A DNA stretch of 64,000 nt from CBDDBH01 sp965225625. Lineage in GTDB: Bacteria; Pseudomonadota; Gammaproteobacteria; JADZEE01. The DNA lies in NCBI GenBank assembly GCA_965225625.1, contig CBDDBH010000034.1, positions 533,564-597,563 of the forward strand, read 5' to 3'. Each line of letters begins with the position of its first letter. Position 1 is the first letter of the stretch. Shown piece by piece: positions 45,755 to 54,429 of the stretch. A program made the position numbers and the translations under genes. Under the pieces are notes generated by a model. The model did no database searches, was not told the origin of the DNA, and worked only from the letters and a program-made list of their open reading frames with translations.

Positions 45755-46531
45755 TTAAGCGGTGGCGGCCAATGAAGTCTGGCTGTCACCGGCCAGTAAC
45801 GATCCGGCGCCCGGCACGGTGGTCGCTAAATTCAGCGCTTTGAGTATTTGGTACGTCGTGCTCACGGCGGTGGATATAACGGGTTTGCCGGAACGCGCTT
45901 CGGCCGGTCCGATTGCAGCCAATGAGGGCATCTGCACGCAAGCCGACAAAACCACGACATCCGCGTCGGCGTAATCGAGTCGATCCAAATCACCGACCAG
46001 CGCCATGGGATCGCGCTCTCCCACTTGGAGATTATTGGCAATCTCCAAGGCGATGCTGTCCAGCACCCGGATACCCTCTGATTCGATGTAGCTGACGACA
46101 AGATCTGTCAATGGTCGCATATAAGGCGTGATCACTGCGGTGGTCTTGGCACCCATCTGCTGCAGCGTATCCACCAATGCCCCGGCACTGGTAATGACCG
46201 ACGCGTTGCAGCCGGCTTCGCGCGCAGCCGCGCCCAGTTTGTTTTCGGATTCGCGGTGGTAGCCCATGCCCATGGACATGATCGCGACCAGACAGGCGTA
46301 CCCCATGACATCAACCTGCGCGTCAGCCAGTTCGACCGCGCAGCGCAGCGATTGTTCATCCATGGTCTCCAGTTCCTGCTTGGTGACGTTCTTCATACGC
46401 ATGCGACTGGAGTGAAACGTGAAGCGTTCCGGCAGTATTGCTTCCCGGGCTTTGAGCATTGCCGGGATCTCCGTTTCCATAGTGATATTGGAGCTGGGTA
46501 CTATCTGGCCGATGCGAAATGGACGTCGCAC
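45755..46531 (-). CDS. Maleate-isomerase/arylmalonate-decarboxylase-like protein
   Basis: 258 residues of the Asp/Glu racemase superfamily. RIGQIVPSSNITMETEIPAM is the substrate-carboxylate motif of maleate isomerases, and two Cys lie where expected (YACLVA near 79 and SACVQMPSL near 195). It could isomerise or decarboxylate a small dicarboxylate. The GTG at 46531 has GGAGA upstream; an ATG two bases earlier is out of frame. It is upstream of the 2OG-oxygenase gene on the same strand. Confidence 0.82.
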   Translation of the reverse strand: MRRPFRIGQIVPSSNITMETEIPAMLKAREAILPERFTFHSSRMRMKNVTKQELETMDEQSLRCAVELADAQVDVMGYACLVAIMSMGMGYHRESENKLGAAAREAGCNASVITSAGALVDTLQQMGAKTTAVITPYMRPLTDLVVSYIESEGIRVLDSIALEIANNLQVGERDPMALVGDLDRLDYADADVVVLSACVQMPSLAAIGPAEARSGKPVISTAVSTTYQILKALNLATTVPGAGSLLAGDSQTSLAATA

Positions 46532-46731
46532 ATGGGTCTCCTCAAATGGCAGCGAAAGTTAGCCGCTACGATACCCCAGTTGCCCCCGCGATCAAGTCCG
46601 CCGAGGCGAAGAGTGCTATTGGCCTGTGCCGCGCTAACTGTCTAAACGCAATAAACTTTATGCAGCGATGGTGCGCGCTGCGCGTTAGGCATATGATCTG
46701 CCCTTGGCCATCGGTTTGACGAGGTGTAGCT

Positions 46732-48228
46732 ATGGGTGAAACAACGGTATTACGGGGCGGTCGAGTCATTGATCCGGCACAGGGGATCGACAAAATTACG
46801 GACGTCACGATCCGGGACGGAAAAATCGCTGCGGTCGGTGACGCTCAGGATCTCGAGGGCGCCGAAGTAATCGATGTCACCGGCCAGGTCGTTTCACCGG
46901 GATTAATCGATCTTCACGTACATGCCTACGGCGATCTTGGATTCGCCTATCCAGACTACATCGGCATCTATCAGGGCGTAACCTCATTTGTTGAGGCCGG
47001 CGGTCCCGGACTCGGAACGCTGCCTGAGTACCGTGCGTTGATGGACAATACGACGATCGCGGATCTCTATTGCGGCTGCTATGTTCGGCCGATGGGCATT
47101 ATCAGCGTTTCGTATATCGAGGGTGATGTCAGATCCCTGGGAACCTGGGATGTGGCCGAATGGTTGGACGTCGTTAACGACAATCGTGACGTGCTCAAAT
47201 ACCTCAAGCTCGGCGCGTTTGGCGATCATGATAGCGGGCCGCTGCGCATGGGCAAGGGCTTGGCCGAAATCCTCGAGTTGCCGACTTACACCCACATCGG
47301 CGAATTTCAGGTTAAACCCCGCCGCGATACAACCGGACCTGCGTTCGAGGTGGCCGAGCGCGGCGACATGATTACGCATATTTATCACGAGAATGCGGGC
47401 TCCATATTCGGAGACGATGGCAAGGTTCGCCCGGAAGTTCGGGCCGCGCAGCAGCGCGGCGTGCTGTTCGATATCGGATTCGGCCAGACCAACTTCTCCT
47501 TTGATATTGCCGAGCGTGGCATGGCCCACGGCATTGTGGCGCATACCATCAGTTCCGACCTTCAACAGTACAACGTGCTGGGACCGGTATTTTCATTCGC
47601 GAATGTGATGTCCTGCATGCTCACTGTGGGCATGCCGCTGGAAAACATCATCGAAGCGTGCACAATCGCGCCCGCACGCGCGCTAAGCATTGATGAAAAG
47701 GCGGGCAGTCTGGGCGTAGGTATGCCAGCCGATGTCACCGTCATCAAAGTCGAAAACGGTGACTTTGAATACGTTGACTGTTTTCAGCACACGCGTAAGG
47801 GACAGCAGCAAATTGTCCCCGTGATGGCATTCAAGAATGGTCGTCGCTATGACTGTAATCTGGAACTGGCTCGCGACGAACGTAACTGGCTGCCGATTGT
47901 GCGTGAAGACGCGGTGCCTGATGGTGCGGCGACGCTGGATGCCCAGCAAAAAGCGTTCCTGCGGGCATTGATTGCACCGCTGCACAACGCTGAATGGGAT
48001 CCGGCACGGGTCAATCTGGATGCTGCGACCCGTGTGCAGAACATCTTTCGCCGCGTACAAGAGGAACAGGGCTTACCGCTCAGAGAGGCGTTGTTGGCGA
48101 CTTACAAGTGTTTCTGGGACGAGCCGTTTACCCATCAGATTGGATTGTTCTTGACGCGCCTGGACAGCGACTTTGCTGTGAAACGCTTCCACGAGGTTGC
48201 CGATCTGCCGTTGGCCGCGGTCAGTTAA
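46732..48228 (+). CDS. Amidohydrolase/deacetylase-family metalloenzyme
   Basis: 498 residues. GQVVSPGLIDLHVHAYGDLGF carries the HxH metal motif, LKYLKLGAF a Lys that could be carboxylated, THIGEF and THIYHE further His candidates, and AGSLGVGMPADVTVIKVENG the C-terminal composite-domain end. The family includes dihydroorotase-like and acetyl-amino-acid deacetylases; the substrate here is unknown. GACGAGGTG lies before the ATG. A hairpin terminator follows, and the ThDP-decarboxylase genes converge on it. Confidence 0.85.
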   Translation: MGETTVLRGGRVIDPAQGIDKITDVTIRDGKIAAVGDAQDLEGAEVIDVTGQVVSPGLIDLHVHAYGDLGFAYPDYIGIYQGVTSFVEAGGPGLGTLPEYRALMDNTTIADLYCGCYVRPMGIISVSYIEGDVRSLGTWDVAEWLDVVNDNRDVLKYLKLGAFGDHDSGPLRMGKGLAEILELPTYTHIGEFQVKPRRDTTGPAFEVAERGDMITHIYHENAGSIFGDDGKVRPEVRAAQQRGVLFDIGFGQTNFSFDIAERGMAHGIVAHTISSDLQQYNVLGPVFSFANVMSCMLTVGMPLENIIEACTIAPARALSIDEKAGSLGVGMPADVTVIKVENGDFEYVDCFQHTRKGQQQIVPVMAFKNGRRYDCNLELARDERNWLPIVREDAVPDGAATLDAQQKAFLRALIAPLHNAEWDPARVNLDAATRVQNIFRRVQEEQGLPLREALLATYKCFWDEPFTHQIGLFLTRLDSDFAVKRFHEVADLPLAAVS

Positions 48229-48313
48229 TCCGGGACTGCACGGTCGAGTCGTCGCAGATCGTGGGGGCCAGGCAGTAGGTTCGACAGCTAAGCGCTAACT
48301 AAGCCTTCAGAAG

Positions 48314-48350
48314 CGGCGCTTCCATCCAGGAAGCGCCGTTTGTTTTGTTT
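48314..48350 (+). terminator. Terminator after the amidohydrolase gene
   Basis: Perfect 10-bp stem CGGCGCTTCC/GGAAGCGCCG with a five-base loop, followed by TTTGTTTTGTTT. It lies about 85 bases beyond the stop and between convergent genes. Confidence 0.8.
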
Positions 48351-48389
48351 CTAACGCGCGCAAGCGGTGACGCAGGCGCGGGATCCCTT

Positions 48390-49004
48390 TTACTTGACGT
48401 CTTGCGGTAATGCCTTTGTCGGCTTTTTCAGGATCTCGATGTTCTCCGATTGTTCGATGTGGCGAACGAATCGATATTTATTTTCAACGCCATCAAGGCT
48501 CGAATACGAAACTCGTCGTGTTGAAATGGTGACTTTTGCGGTAATGAAACTCGCGTCCTCGGCTTTATAGGCCGCCTCGACGGCGTATTCGAAAGCGTCC
48601 AGCTCGTTCACGCTACAGGTGTTTGTTACGCCCGCTGCCCTGGCCATCTCAGATAGATTGGTTTCCCCGGCAGTCATGGTGGGCGGTCCACCGGTGGCCT
48701 CGTAGCATTCATTGTCCATGACGATGACGATCAGATTGCCCGGGTTCTGTGCAGCTATGACGGGCAATACGGTTAGACCCATCAGCATACTGCCGTCGCC
48801 GTCCAGAGCGATTACGCGTCGATGTGGCAGTGCGAGGGCGAGACCCAAAGCAATCGGCGTGGGAAATCCCATGTACGGTCGATAAAGGTTTCCGTCGCGA
48901 TCGTTGAGGTGCTGCCATTCCCGGGCGACGCCACCGAGATTGGTTATGACCAGCTCGTCGGTGATTCTCGCCGACAGGCATTGCAGGCAATCGTAACTAT
49001 CCAT
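48390..49004 (-). CDS. ThDP-dependent decarboxylase, C-terminal (PP-domain) subunit
   Basis: 204 residues. ALDGDGSMLMGLTVLPVIAAQNPGNLIVIVMDNE is the ThDP-magnesium motif, GDGS with Asn about 28 residues on. The size and split fit the beta subunit of sulfopyruvate-decarboxylase-like enzymes (ComE/phosphonopyruvate type). It lies six bases after the alpha subunit and would complete a heteromeric 2-oxo-acid decarboxylase. No coenzyme-M gene is nearby, so another 2-oxo acid is likely. Confidence 0.85.
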   Translation of the reverse strand: MDSYDCLQCLSARITDELVITNLGGVAREWQHLNDRDGNLYRPYMGFPTPIALGLALALPHRRVIALDGDGSMLMGLTVLPVIAAQNPGNLIVIVMDNECYEATGGPPTMTAGETNLSEMARAAGVTNTCSVNELDAFEYAVEAAYKAEDASFITAKVTISTRRVSYSSLDGVENKYRFVRHIEQSENIEILKKPTKALPQDVK

Positions 49005-49010
49005 CGTGGG

Positions 49011-49517
49011 TCACCACGTGTCGGTTGCCGTCATCAGGATTGCCGTGGGTTTACGCGCTGCCTCTGCCGTGCGTTGCGCCCGCGCTATCTCATGCTCCAT
49101 GCGAGATGGGTCGGCGATTTCGGTGTATGCGATCCCCAAACCGTCCAGCACCACAGGAGCCATCTCGCCCGCGCCGAAATACCAGTAACCGCCACCGTCA
49201 CCAAAGCTGCCGCGATGATCGACCAGCAGCACCAGCGGCATGCCGCCGTACATACCGTCGAGACCGGTTAGTGCGTAGGTCCCCGTCAGGATCCCGGTGT
49301 TCTCGATGAGTAGGGCCGGACGTTTTCCGCCCAGCCAGGCGCCGGCGCAGATCACCACGCCGTCACCTTCGTTAGCGACCGGAACATGTTTGAAACCCGG
49401 CTCCGCGGCGATGGCGGGCAGCAGCGGTGCCGTTACCGTACACGGCAGCGTCGCGATGAAATCGATGCCCGCGGTTTTCAGCCCGGTAACAATCGAGTTG
49501 ATAGTGCTAGCTTGCAT
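49011..49517 (-). CDS. ThDP-dependent decarboxylase, N-terminal (PYR-domain) subunit
   Basis: 168 residues matching the alpha half (ComD-like). NEGDGVVICAGAWLGGKRPALLIENTG contains the Glu that activates the ThDP ring, and IATLPCTVTAPLL is the substrate loop. It is the promoter-proximal gene of the pair. Neighbours are an amidohydrolase (convergent) and an FAD oxidase (divergent). Confidence 0.85.
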   Translation of the reverse strand: MQASTINSIVTGLKTAGIDFIATLPCTVTAPLLPAIAAEPGFKHVPVANEGDGVVICAGAWLGGKRPALLIENTGILTGTYALTGLDGMYGGMPLVLLVDHRGSFGDGGGYWYFGAGEMAPVVLDGLGIAYTEIADPSRMEHEIARAQRTAEAARKPTAILMTATDTW

Positions 49518-49659
49518 GTGTTGCTACAGGTTAATTGTTAGCGCAGCATATCCGAGCGCACGCGGTATGAATATCCCCGCCGTACAGCAAGTCTGATATC
49601 AGTTCTTGACACCTTCGGGTGTCGTTGTTATTCAGTAGCGCCCAATCCAGGAGTCCGAT

Positions 49660-51072
49660 ATGGCAGTGGACAAGGCAGTTGCTGTATCCGCGCTACCAGC
49701 GGACATCGTCGATGCGTTCATTGCGCAACTGCGCGGGCCTGTTATTCGACCTGCTGATCCCGAATACGACAACGCCCGGGCGGTGTGGAATGGCTGGATC
49801 GACAAGCGGCCCGGATTGATCGTGCGCTGTTCAGGCGTCGGTGATGTGATCAGTTGCGTCAATTTTGGTCGTGAGCACGGCTTGCGCGTATCCGTGCGCG
49901 GTGGCAGCCACGGTGTACACGGGCCGGCGGTGTGTGACCACGGCTTGGTCATCGATTTAACGACTATGCGTGGCGTGCATGTGGATCCGGAACGACGTAT
50001 TGTGCACGTCCAGGGCGGTGCCTTGCAGGGCGATCTGGATCACGAGACGCAGGCTTTCGGTCTGGTCGTGACTGGCGGGCAGATATCCACGACCGGCGTG
50101 GGTGGATTAACGCTGGGCGGTGGGCTTGGATGGCTTATGCGTCATCACGGTCTGGCAATCGACAGTCTCGTGTCTGTGGATATAGTCACTGCAGATGGAC
50201 GCCTGCGGCGCGCCAGTGCCAGCGAGAATTCCGATCTTTTCTGGGGCGTGCGCGGCGGGGGAGGAAATTTCGGCGTTGTTACACGATTTGAATTCCGCCT
50301 GCAGCCTCTGGGCACCATTCTCGCAGGATCGATGCTTTACCCGATGGAACAGGCCCGGGACGTTATACATTTCTACAGAGAACTCTGTGAATCCGCGCCG
50401 GATGAATTGACCATTATGGCGTTATTTTTGCCGGCCCCGCCGCAGCCGTTCATTCCGGTCGAATTGCATGGCAAATCCATCGTCGCCATTGGTGTCTGTT
50501 ACTCCGGCGCACTAGAGGAGGGCGAACGACTGGTTAAACCCATCAGAGAATTTGGCACCCCCAGTGCGGATCTCATCCGGCCAATGCCTTATACGTTGTT
50601 GCAAAAAATGTTCGACGACGGATCCAAAGCAGGGGTCAAGGAATTGATGTTGTCCGAGTACCTGCGCGATCTTTCGGACGAAACATTGGACGTTATCCTC
50701 GAGCACGTTGCTCGGCTGAACTCCGAACATTCTCAGGTGCTGCTCACGAACATGGGCGGTGCTATGAGCAAAGTGCCGGAGGGTGACACCGCGTTCCCGA
50801 ACCGCGATGCGCCGTTTGTTCTGGAGATTCTCGCGAAATGGGTCGGCGAGGAGGACCCGGCGGCTTATTTGGTCTGGGCAGAGGAATTCTGGCAGGCCGT
50901 GCGGCCGATGTCTGCAGGTGCTTACATCAACTTCATGGGCGACGAGGGCGATGCCCGAGTTCGAGAAGCCTATGGCGAGGCGATATACGGACGTTTAGCC
51001 GAGGTAAAGCGCAAGTACGATCCGGAGAACATTTTTCGTTTGAATCACAATATTGAACCAGCGGCGGGCTAA
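49660..51072 (+). CDS. FAD-linked oxidase, berberine-bridge type (cytoplasmic)
   Basis: 470 residues without a signal peptide. VRGGSHGVHGPAVCDHGLVIDL carries the flavin-His, and TGGQISTTGVGGLTLGGGLGWLMRHHG the pyrophosphate loop. The position of the second covalent Cys in bicovalent members has Gly/Ser/Thr, so the flavin is likely held by His alone. The end KYDPENIFRLNHNI is the BBE C-terminus. Its first third is duplicated at 59077-59454. It is divergent from the ThDP decarboxylase genes. The substrate is unknown. Confidence 0.9.
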   Translation: MAVDKAVAVSALPADIVDAFIAQLRGPVIRPADPEYDNARAVWNGWIDKRPGLIVRCSGVGDVISCVNFGREHGLRVSVRGGSHGVHGPAVCDHGLVIDLTTMRGVHVDPERRIVHVQGGALQGDLDHETQAFGLVVTGGQISTTGVGGLTLGGGLGWLMRHHGLAIDSLVSVDIVTADGRLRRASASENSDLFWGVRGGGGNFGVVTRFEFRLQPLGTILAGSMLYPMEQARDVIHFYRELCESAPDELTIMALFLPAPPQPFIPVELHGKSIVAIGVCYSGALEEGERLVKPIREFGTPSADLIRPMPYTLLQKMFDDGSKAGVKELMLSEYLRDLSDETLDVILEHVARLNSEHSQVLLTNMGGAMSKVPEGDTAFPNRDAPFVLEILAKWVGEEDPAAYLVWAEEFWQAVRPMSAGAYINFMGDEGDARVREAYGEAIYGRLAEVKRKYDPENIFRLNHNIEPAAG

Positions 51073-51082
51073 CCGCGCGGCT

Positions 51083-51718
51083 TCATGAGCTGTTACCGGT
51101 TCCAGTGTATCGGCTGAGTTCGACGCCCTGGCCGATGGGCAGCAATACCGAATCCATGTCCGCATGTTCGCGCAACCGTTGCAGGTAGGCTTCGCCGTGA
51201 TGCTTGAGTTCAGGAGGTAACAGGATATTGTCCGCGGCGATGAATGCACCGGCATTCAACTTTGGATAGAGAGCATCGAAACACGCAACGTAAAACTCTT
51301 TCCAGATATCGAGTAGCACGAAATCGAAACGCTCGGGGGCCTGCGCAATGGCCTCGATAGCGTCCCCGGCACGAAATTCCACGAAATCAATCAGTCCGGC
51401 GCGGCTGAGTGCCCGTGCGGCTTCACGCTGCTTGTCGCCATCATAATCGAGACTGATGACCTTGCCGCCGGTATCGCGCGCCGCTTCTGCCAGCCAGATG
51501 GTTGAGTAACCGCGTGAGGTGCCAACCTCGAGGATAGTCTTGGCGCTGGCTCCCTTGACCAGCAGATTCAGGATGGTTCCGACGTCGGGACCTACCGGGA
51601 ACAGAAATTCATCGCGCCTGGGCTGGATCTTCTCGTGCCCGAGTTCGCGCAGTAATTTTCCCTCGGCGGCGGTGCGTGCATGAAAATCGTCAAGTACCGT
51701 TTGTACGTCGACATCCAT
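51083..51718 (-). CDS. Class I SAM-dependent O-methyltransferase
   Basis: 211 residues of the CCoAOMT/catechol-methyltransferase type. KTILEVGTSRGYSTIWLAEAARDTGGKVISLDYD is motif I, FDFVLLDIWKEFYVACFDAL holds the metal-Asp, and AFIAADNILLP the second metal pair. It would methylate a hydroxyl of a small aromatic. It overlaps nothing and is convergent with the FAD oxidase gene ten bases away. Confidence 0.88.
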   Translation of the reverse strand: MDVDVQTVLDDFHARTAAEGKLLRELGHEKIQPRRDEFLFPVGPDVGTILNLLVKGASAKTILEVGTSRGYSTIWLAEAARDTGGKVISLDYDGDKQREAARALSRAGLIDFVEFRAGDAIEAIAQAPERFDFVLLDIWKEFYVACFDALYPKLNAGAFIAADNILLPPELKHHGEAYLQRLREHADMDSVLLPIGQGVELSRYTGTGNSS

Positions 51719-51854
51719 GAGAACAACCTGTTAGGTAACTAGCCTTGCATAGTAGCGGATCGGTGCCCGGATGTGAGTACCCGCAGAGTACCTGGCAATG
51801 TTGAGAATATTCCGCAGAAGCAGACACACGGGTAGCGCGTGATAACATTTGGTG

Positions 51855-53030
51855 ATGGGAACAAGTGAAGAACGAATATTAACGACGCACGTTGGCAGCC
51901 TGGTGCGTCCCGATGATTTAGTCGCATTTTTGAAGGCGCGTGAGGATGGCGTACGAGTGGACCAGGTCGCTTTCGACGCGTGCGTGCAACATTCAGTTAC
52001 CGATGTGGTGCGTCGGCAGAGCGAGCTTGGAATTGATATCGTCAACGATGGCGAATATGGCAAAAGTATCAGTTGGTCGCGCTACATTGTCGAACGCTTG
52101 AGTGGCTTCGAGCAGCGCGATTATAAACCAGGCGATACCAGTATGGCGCGCGCGACATTCGGCCGGGATCGCCGCGAGTTCGCCGACTTTTACAAAGACT
52201 ACGACCCCAAACAAGGTCTGACGCGTATGACAGGTTGGGCCGTGACCGCACCCATCAGCTATCAGGGACAGGCGGCAATCCATGCGGATATCAGCAACCT
52301 GAAGAAGGCGATGGATGGTATAGCCGTGGAAGACGTCTTTATGCCCGCGGTAGCGCCCGCCAGCGTCGTACCCGATCGTATGGACGAATACTACGAAAGC
52401 GATGAAGACTATGTCTTCGCCATCGCGGACGCTCTGCATGAGGAATACAAAGCAATCGTCGATGCGGGATTCATCCTGCAGATCGATGATGCTTATATGG
52501 CCAGTTACTACGACGTCATTGTGCCCCCCGGGACAATGGCCGATTATCACGCATGGGCCGAGGTACGGGTAGAGGCACTGAATCGCGCACTCAAAGATAT
52601 TCCCGAAGAACGGACGCGCTACCACGTGTGTTGGGGCAGTTGGAATGGTCCGCATGTTTACGATGTTGAACTCAAGAACATCATTGACCTGGTAATGAAG
52701 GTCAGAGTTGGTGGCTACTCGCTGGAAATGGCTAATCCCCGACACGAACATGAATGGCAGGTATTCAAAGACGTAAAGCTCCCGCCGGGGCGTGCGGTGC
52801 TACCGGGGGTGATCAGTCATTCGACTAACGTTGTCGAGCATCCCGAACTGGTCGCAGAGCGCATCACTCGTCTGGCGCGTCTGGTCGGCCGCGAAAATGT
52901 TATTGCCTGCACCGACTGTGGCTTTGCCCAGGGCCCTTTTGTCCGGCGCGTTCATCCGTCCATCATGTGGGCGAAATTGCAATCGCTGGTTGCCGGCGCA
53001 CGAATTTCCTCAACGGAGCTTTGGGGGTAA
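51855..53030 (+). CDS. MetE C-terminal-domain-like protein, second copy
   Basis: 391 residues from the ATG at 51855; TTG and GTG codons lie just in front and could also serve. RILTTHVGSLVRP is the family start. Zinc residues are the His-x-Cys of YHVCWGSWNGPH and the Cys of CTDCGFAQGPF. Sequence is only distantly related to the copy at 3865-4980, so it is a separate subfamily rather than a recent duplicate. It may transfer a methyl group to or from a thiol, fitting the O-methyltransferase next door, but this is inference. Confidence 0.8.
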   Translation: MGTSEERILTTHVGSLVRPDDLVAFLKAREDGVRVDQVAFDACVQHSVTDVVRRQSELGIDIVNDGEYGKSISWSRYIVERLSGFEQRDYKPGDTSMARATFGRDRREFADFYKDYDPKQGLTRMTGWAVTAPISYQGQAAIHADISNLKKAMDGIAVEDVFMPAVAPASVVPDRMDEYYESDEDYVFAIADALHEEYKAIVDAGFILQIDDAYMASYYDVIVPPGTMADYHAWAEVRVEALNRALKDIPEERTRYHVCWGSWNGPHVYDVELKNIIDLVMKVRVGGYSLEMANPRHEHEWQVFKDVKLPPGRAVLPGVISHSTNVVEHPELVAERITRLARLVGRENVIACTDCGFAQGPFVRRVHPSIMWAKLQSLVAGARISSTELWG

Positions 53031-53094
53031 GACGGGACCAAGCGGCTCTATACAGCGATGCTCGCACGGCTGGAAAATCTCAGCAGCCAATTCT

Positions 53095-53223
53095 TTAGTC
53101 GGATTTTTCATCAAACAAATGGGAAAACTCCGTGCCACTGTCGATACTCTTCAGATAGTCGATTGCGATTTGCTTACGCTCAGCATTGGTCATCGATTGA
53201 GCATGCGTATTAAGTTCGCTCAT
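53095..53223 (-). pseudogene. N-terminal remnant of a SnoaL-like protein
   Basis: A 42-residue frame starting ATG and ending TAA: the segment MTNAERKQIAIDYLKSIDSG with HLFDEKSD behind it looks like the first helix and strand of SnoaL/NTF2-like proteins. The usual cone and remaining 90 or so residues are absent. It lies between the MetE-like and cyclophilin genes. Confidence 0.4.
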
Positions 53224-53259
53224 ACGGTCTCCCGGTTTTAATCAACTTGCTTTTTTGCT

Positions 53260-54258
53260 TTACTCATCCTCAAGCAAAATATTGAGGATCGGCATAATAA
53301 TTTTGCCTTCGTCTACCGTTGGGTTACGACCCGCCGCCACCTCATCACCGTCGTTCACGCCGTCGCCGTCTGAGTCTGGATTTAGCGGATCGGCTCCCAG
53401 CAAAGCTTCGTCGGCGTCGGAAAGACCATCGTTGTCGTCATCGGTATCAGCGTTGTTGCCGGTTCCGTCCCCATCGGTGTCGACGGTTTCGTTGGGGTCC
53501 AATGGAAACATATCGTCTACGTCTGCAACGCCGTCGTTATCGTCGTCCGAATCGCATAGATCACCCAGCGCATCGCCGTCACCATTCTCCTGTCCAGCGT
53601 TAGCAACGTTTGGGCAGTTATCCGCTGCGTCGCCGACACCATCGTTGTCGGCATCGGTATCGATAGCGGTAAAGACGAAATGCTCTGTCTGGACCGGGCC
53701 GGTTCCCGAATAATTGATCAAGGGGAGCTCTCTGAAGGGCGCGGTGCCAGTATCCCAAATCATAAGGGCTGCAATCGCGTCAACAATCTGCATCCCATTG
53801 CCTTGCACCTGACCGAAAACGGTAAAACCGCCGTTGTCCGTGTCCAGCGTTGCTGCGTTATCGCCAAGATTAATGAACCACTGACTGGTCGCGCTGTTCG
53901 GATCGCCGCCCAACTTCGCCATCGCAATGGTGCCGCGAGTATTGGAGCGATTGAATTCGTTGATAATTGGCGGATCGGTCGGTACTGAAGCCGTCGGTTC
54001 GCCGTCGATGAAAATAAAACCACCACCTTGAATGACGAACATTGGCACACTGCGGTGCACAAAAGAATTAGTGTAGTCGCCGTCGCTCACGTACTTCAGG
54101 AAGTTATTAACAGTAATCGGCGCATCATTATCAAACAGCTCAATTTCGAAATTACCTAACGGAGTTTGCACAATAACCCTCGTCGCCATGGCAACGTTTG
54201 GCAGCAAAGAAAATCCAAGCGCAAAGGACACGCACAAGAGCAGTTGTTTGCAGCGCAT
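53260..54258 (-). CDS. Cyclophilin-type peptidyl-prolyl isomerase with type-3 calcium repeats
   Basis: 332 residues from the ATG at 54258, which opens a signal peptide (LLLCVSFALGFSLLPNVAMA); the longer frame adds residues before it. The cyclophilin core (VIVQTPLGNFEIELFDNDAPITVNNF, FVIQGGG, SQWFINLGDN, FTVFGQV) ends near residue 180. Behind it come DTDADNDGVGDAADNCP, DSDDDNDGVADVDD, DTDDDNDGLSDADE and DSDGDGVNDGDE, thrombospondin type-3-like calcium-binding repeats. A secreted or surface isomerase is likely. The fusion is unusual; the core has no lipobox. Confidence 0.88.
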   Translation of the reverse strand: MRCKQLLLCVSFALGFSLLPNVAMATRVIVQTPLGNFEIELFDNDAPITVNNFLKYVSDGDYTNSFVHRSVPMFVIQGGGFIFIDGEPTASVPTDPPIINEFNRSNTRGTIAMAKLGGDPNSATSQWFINLGDNAATLDTDNGGFTVFGQVQGNGMQIVDAIAALMIWDTGTAPFRELPLINYSGTGPVQTEHFVFTAIDTDADNDGVGDAADNCPNVANAGQENGDGDALGDLCDSDDDNDGVADVDDMFPLDPNETVDTDGDGTGNNADTDDDNDGLSDADEALLGADPLNPDSDGDGVNDGDEVAAGRNPTVDEGKIIMPILNILLEDE

Positions 54259-54429
54259 TGTCAAAGGTTGCGATAAAAAGTCGGGCAGGATCGCCAATCA
54301 ACACATAGTAACGCAATAAACCATCCGTAATCGCACGGTTACCCAGTAGTAGCAAAAAGCCCAGGAATTGAACCGCGTATACTTTCGGCGACGACAGACA
54401 AAAGCGCTGTACAGTACAAGGAGTTACTC

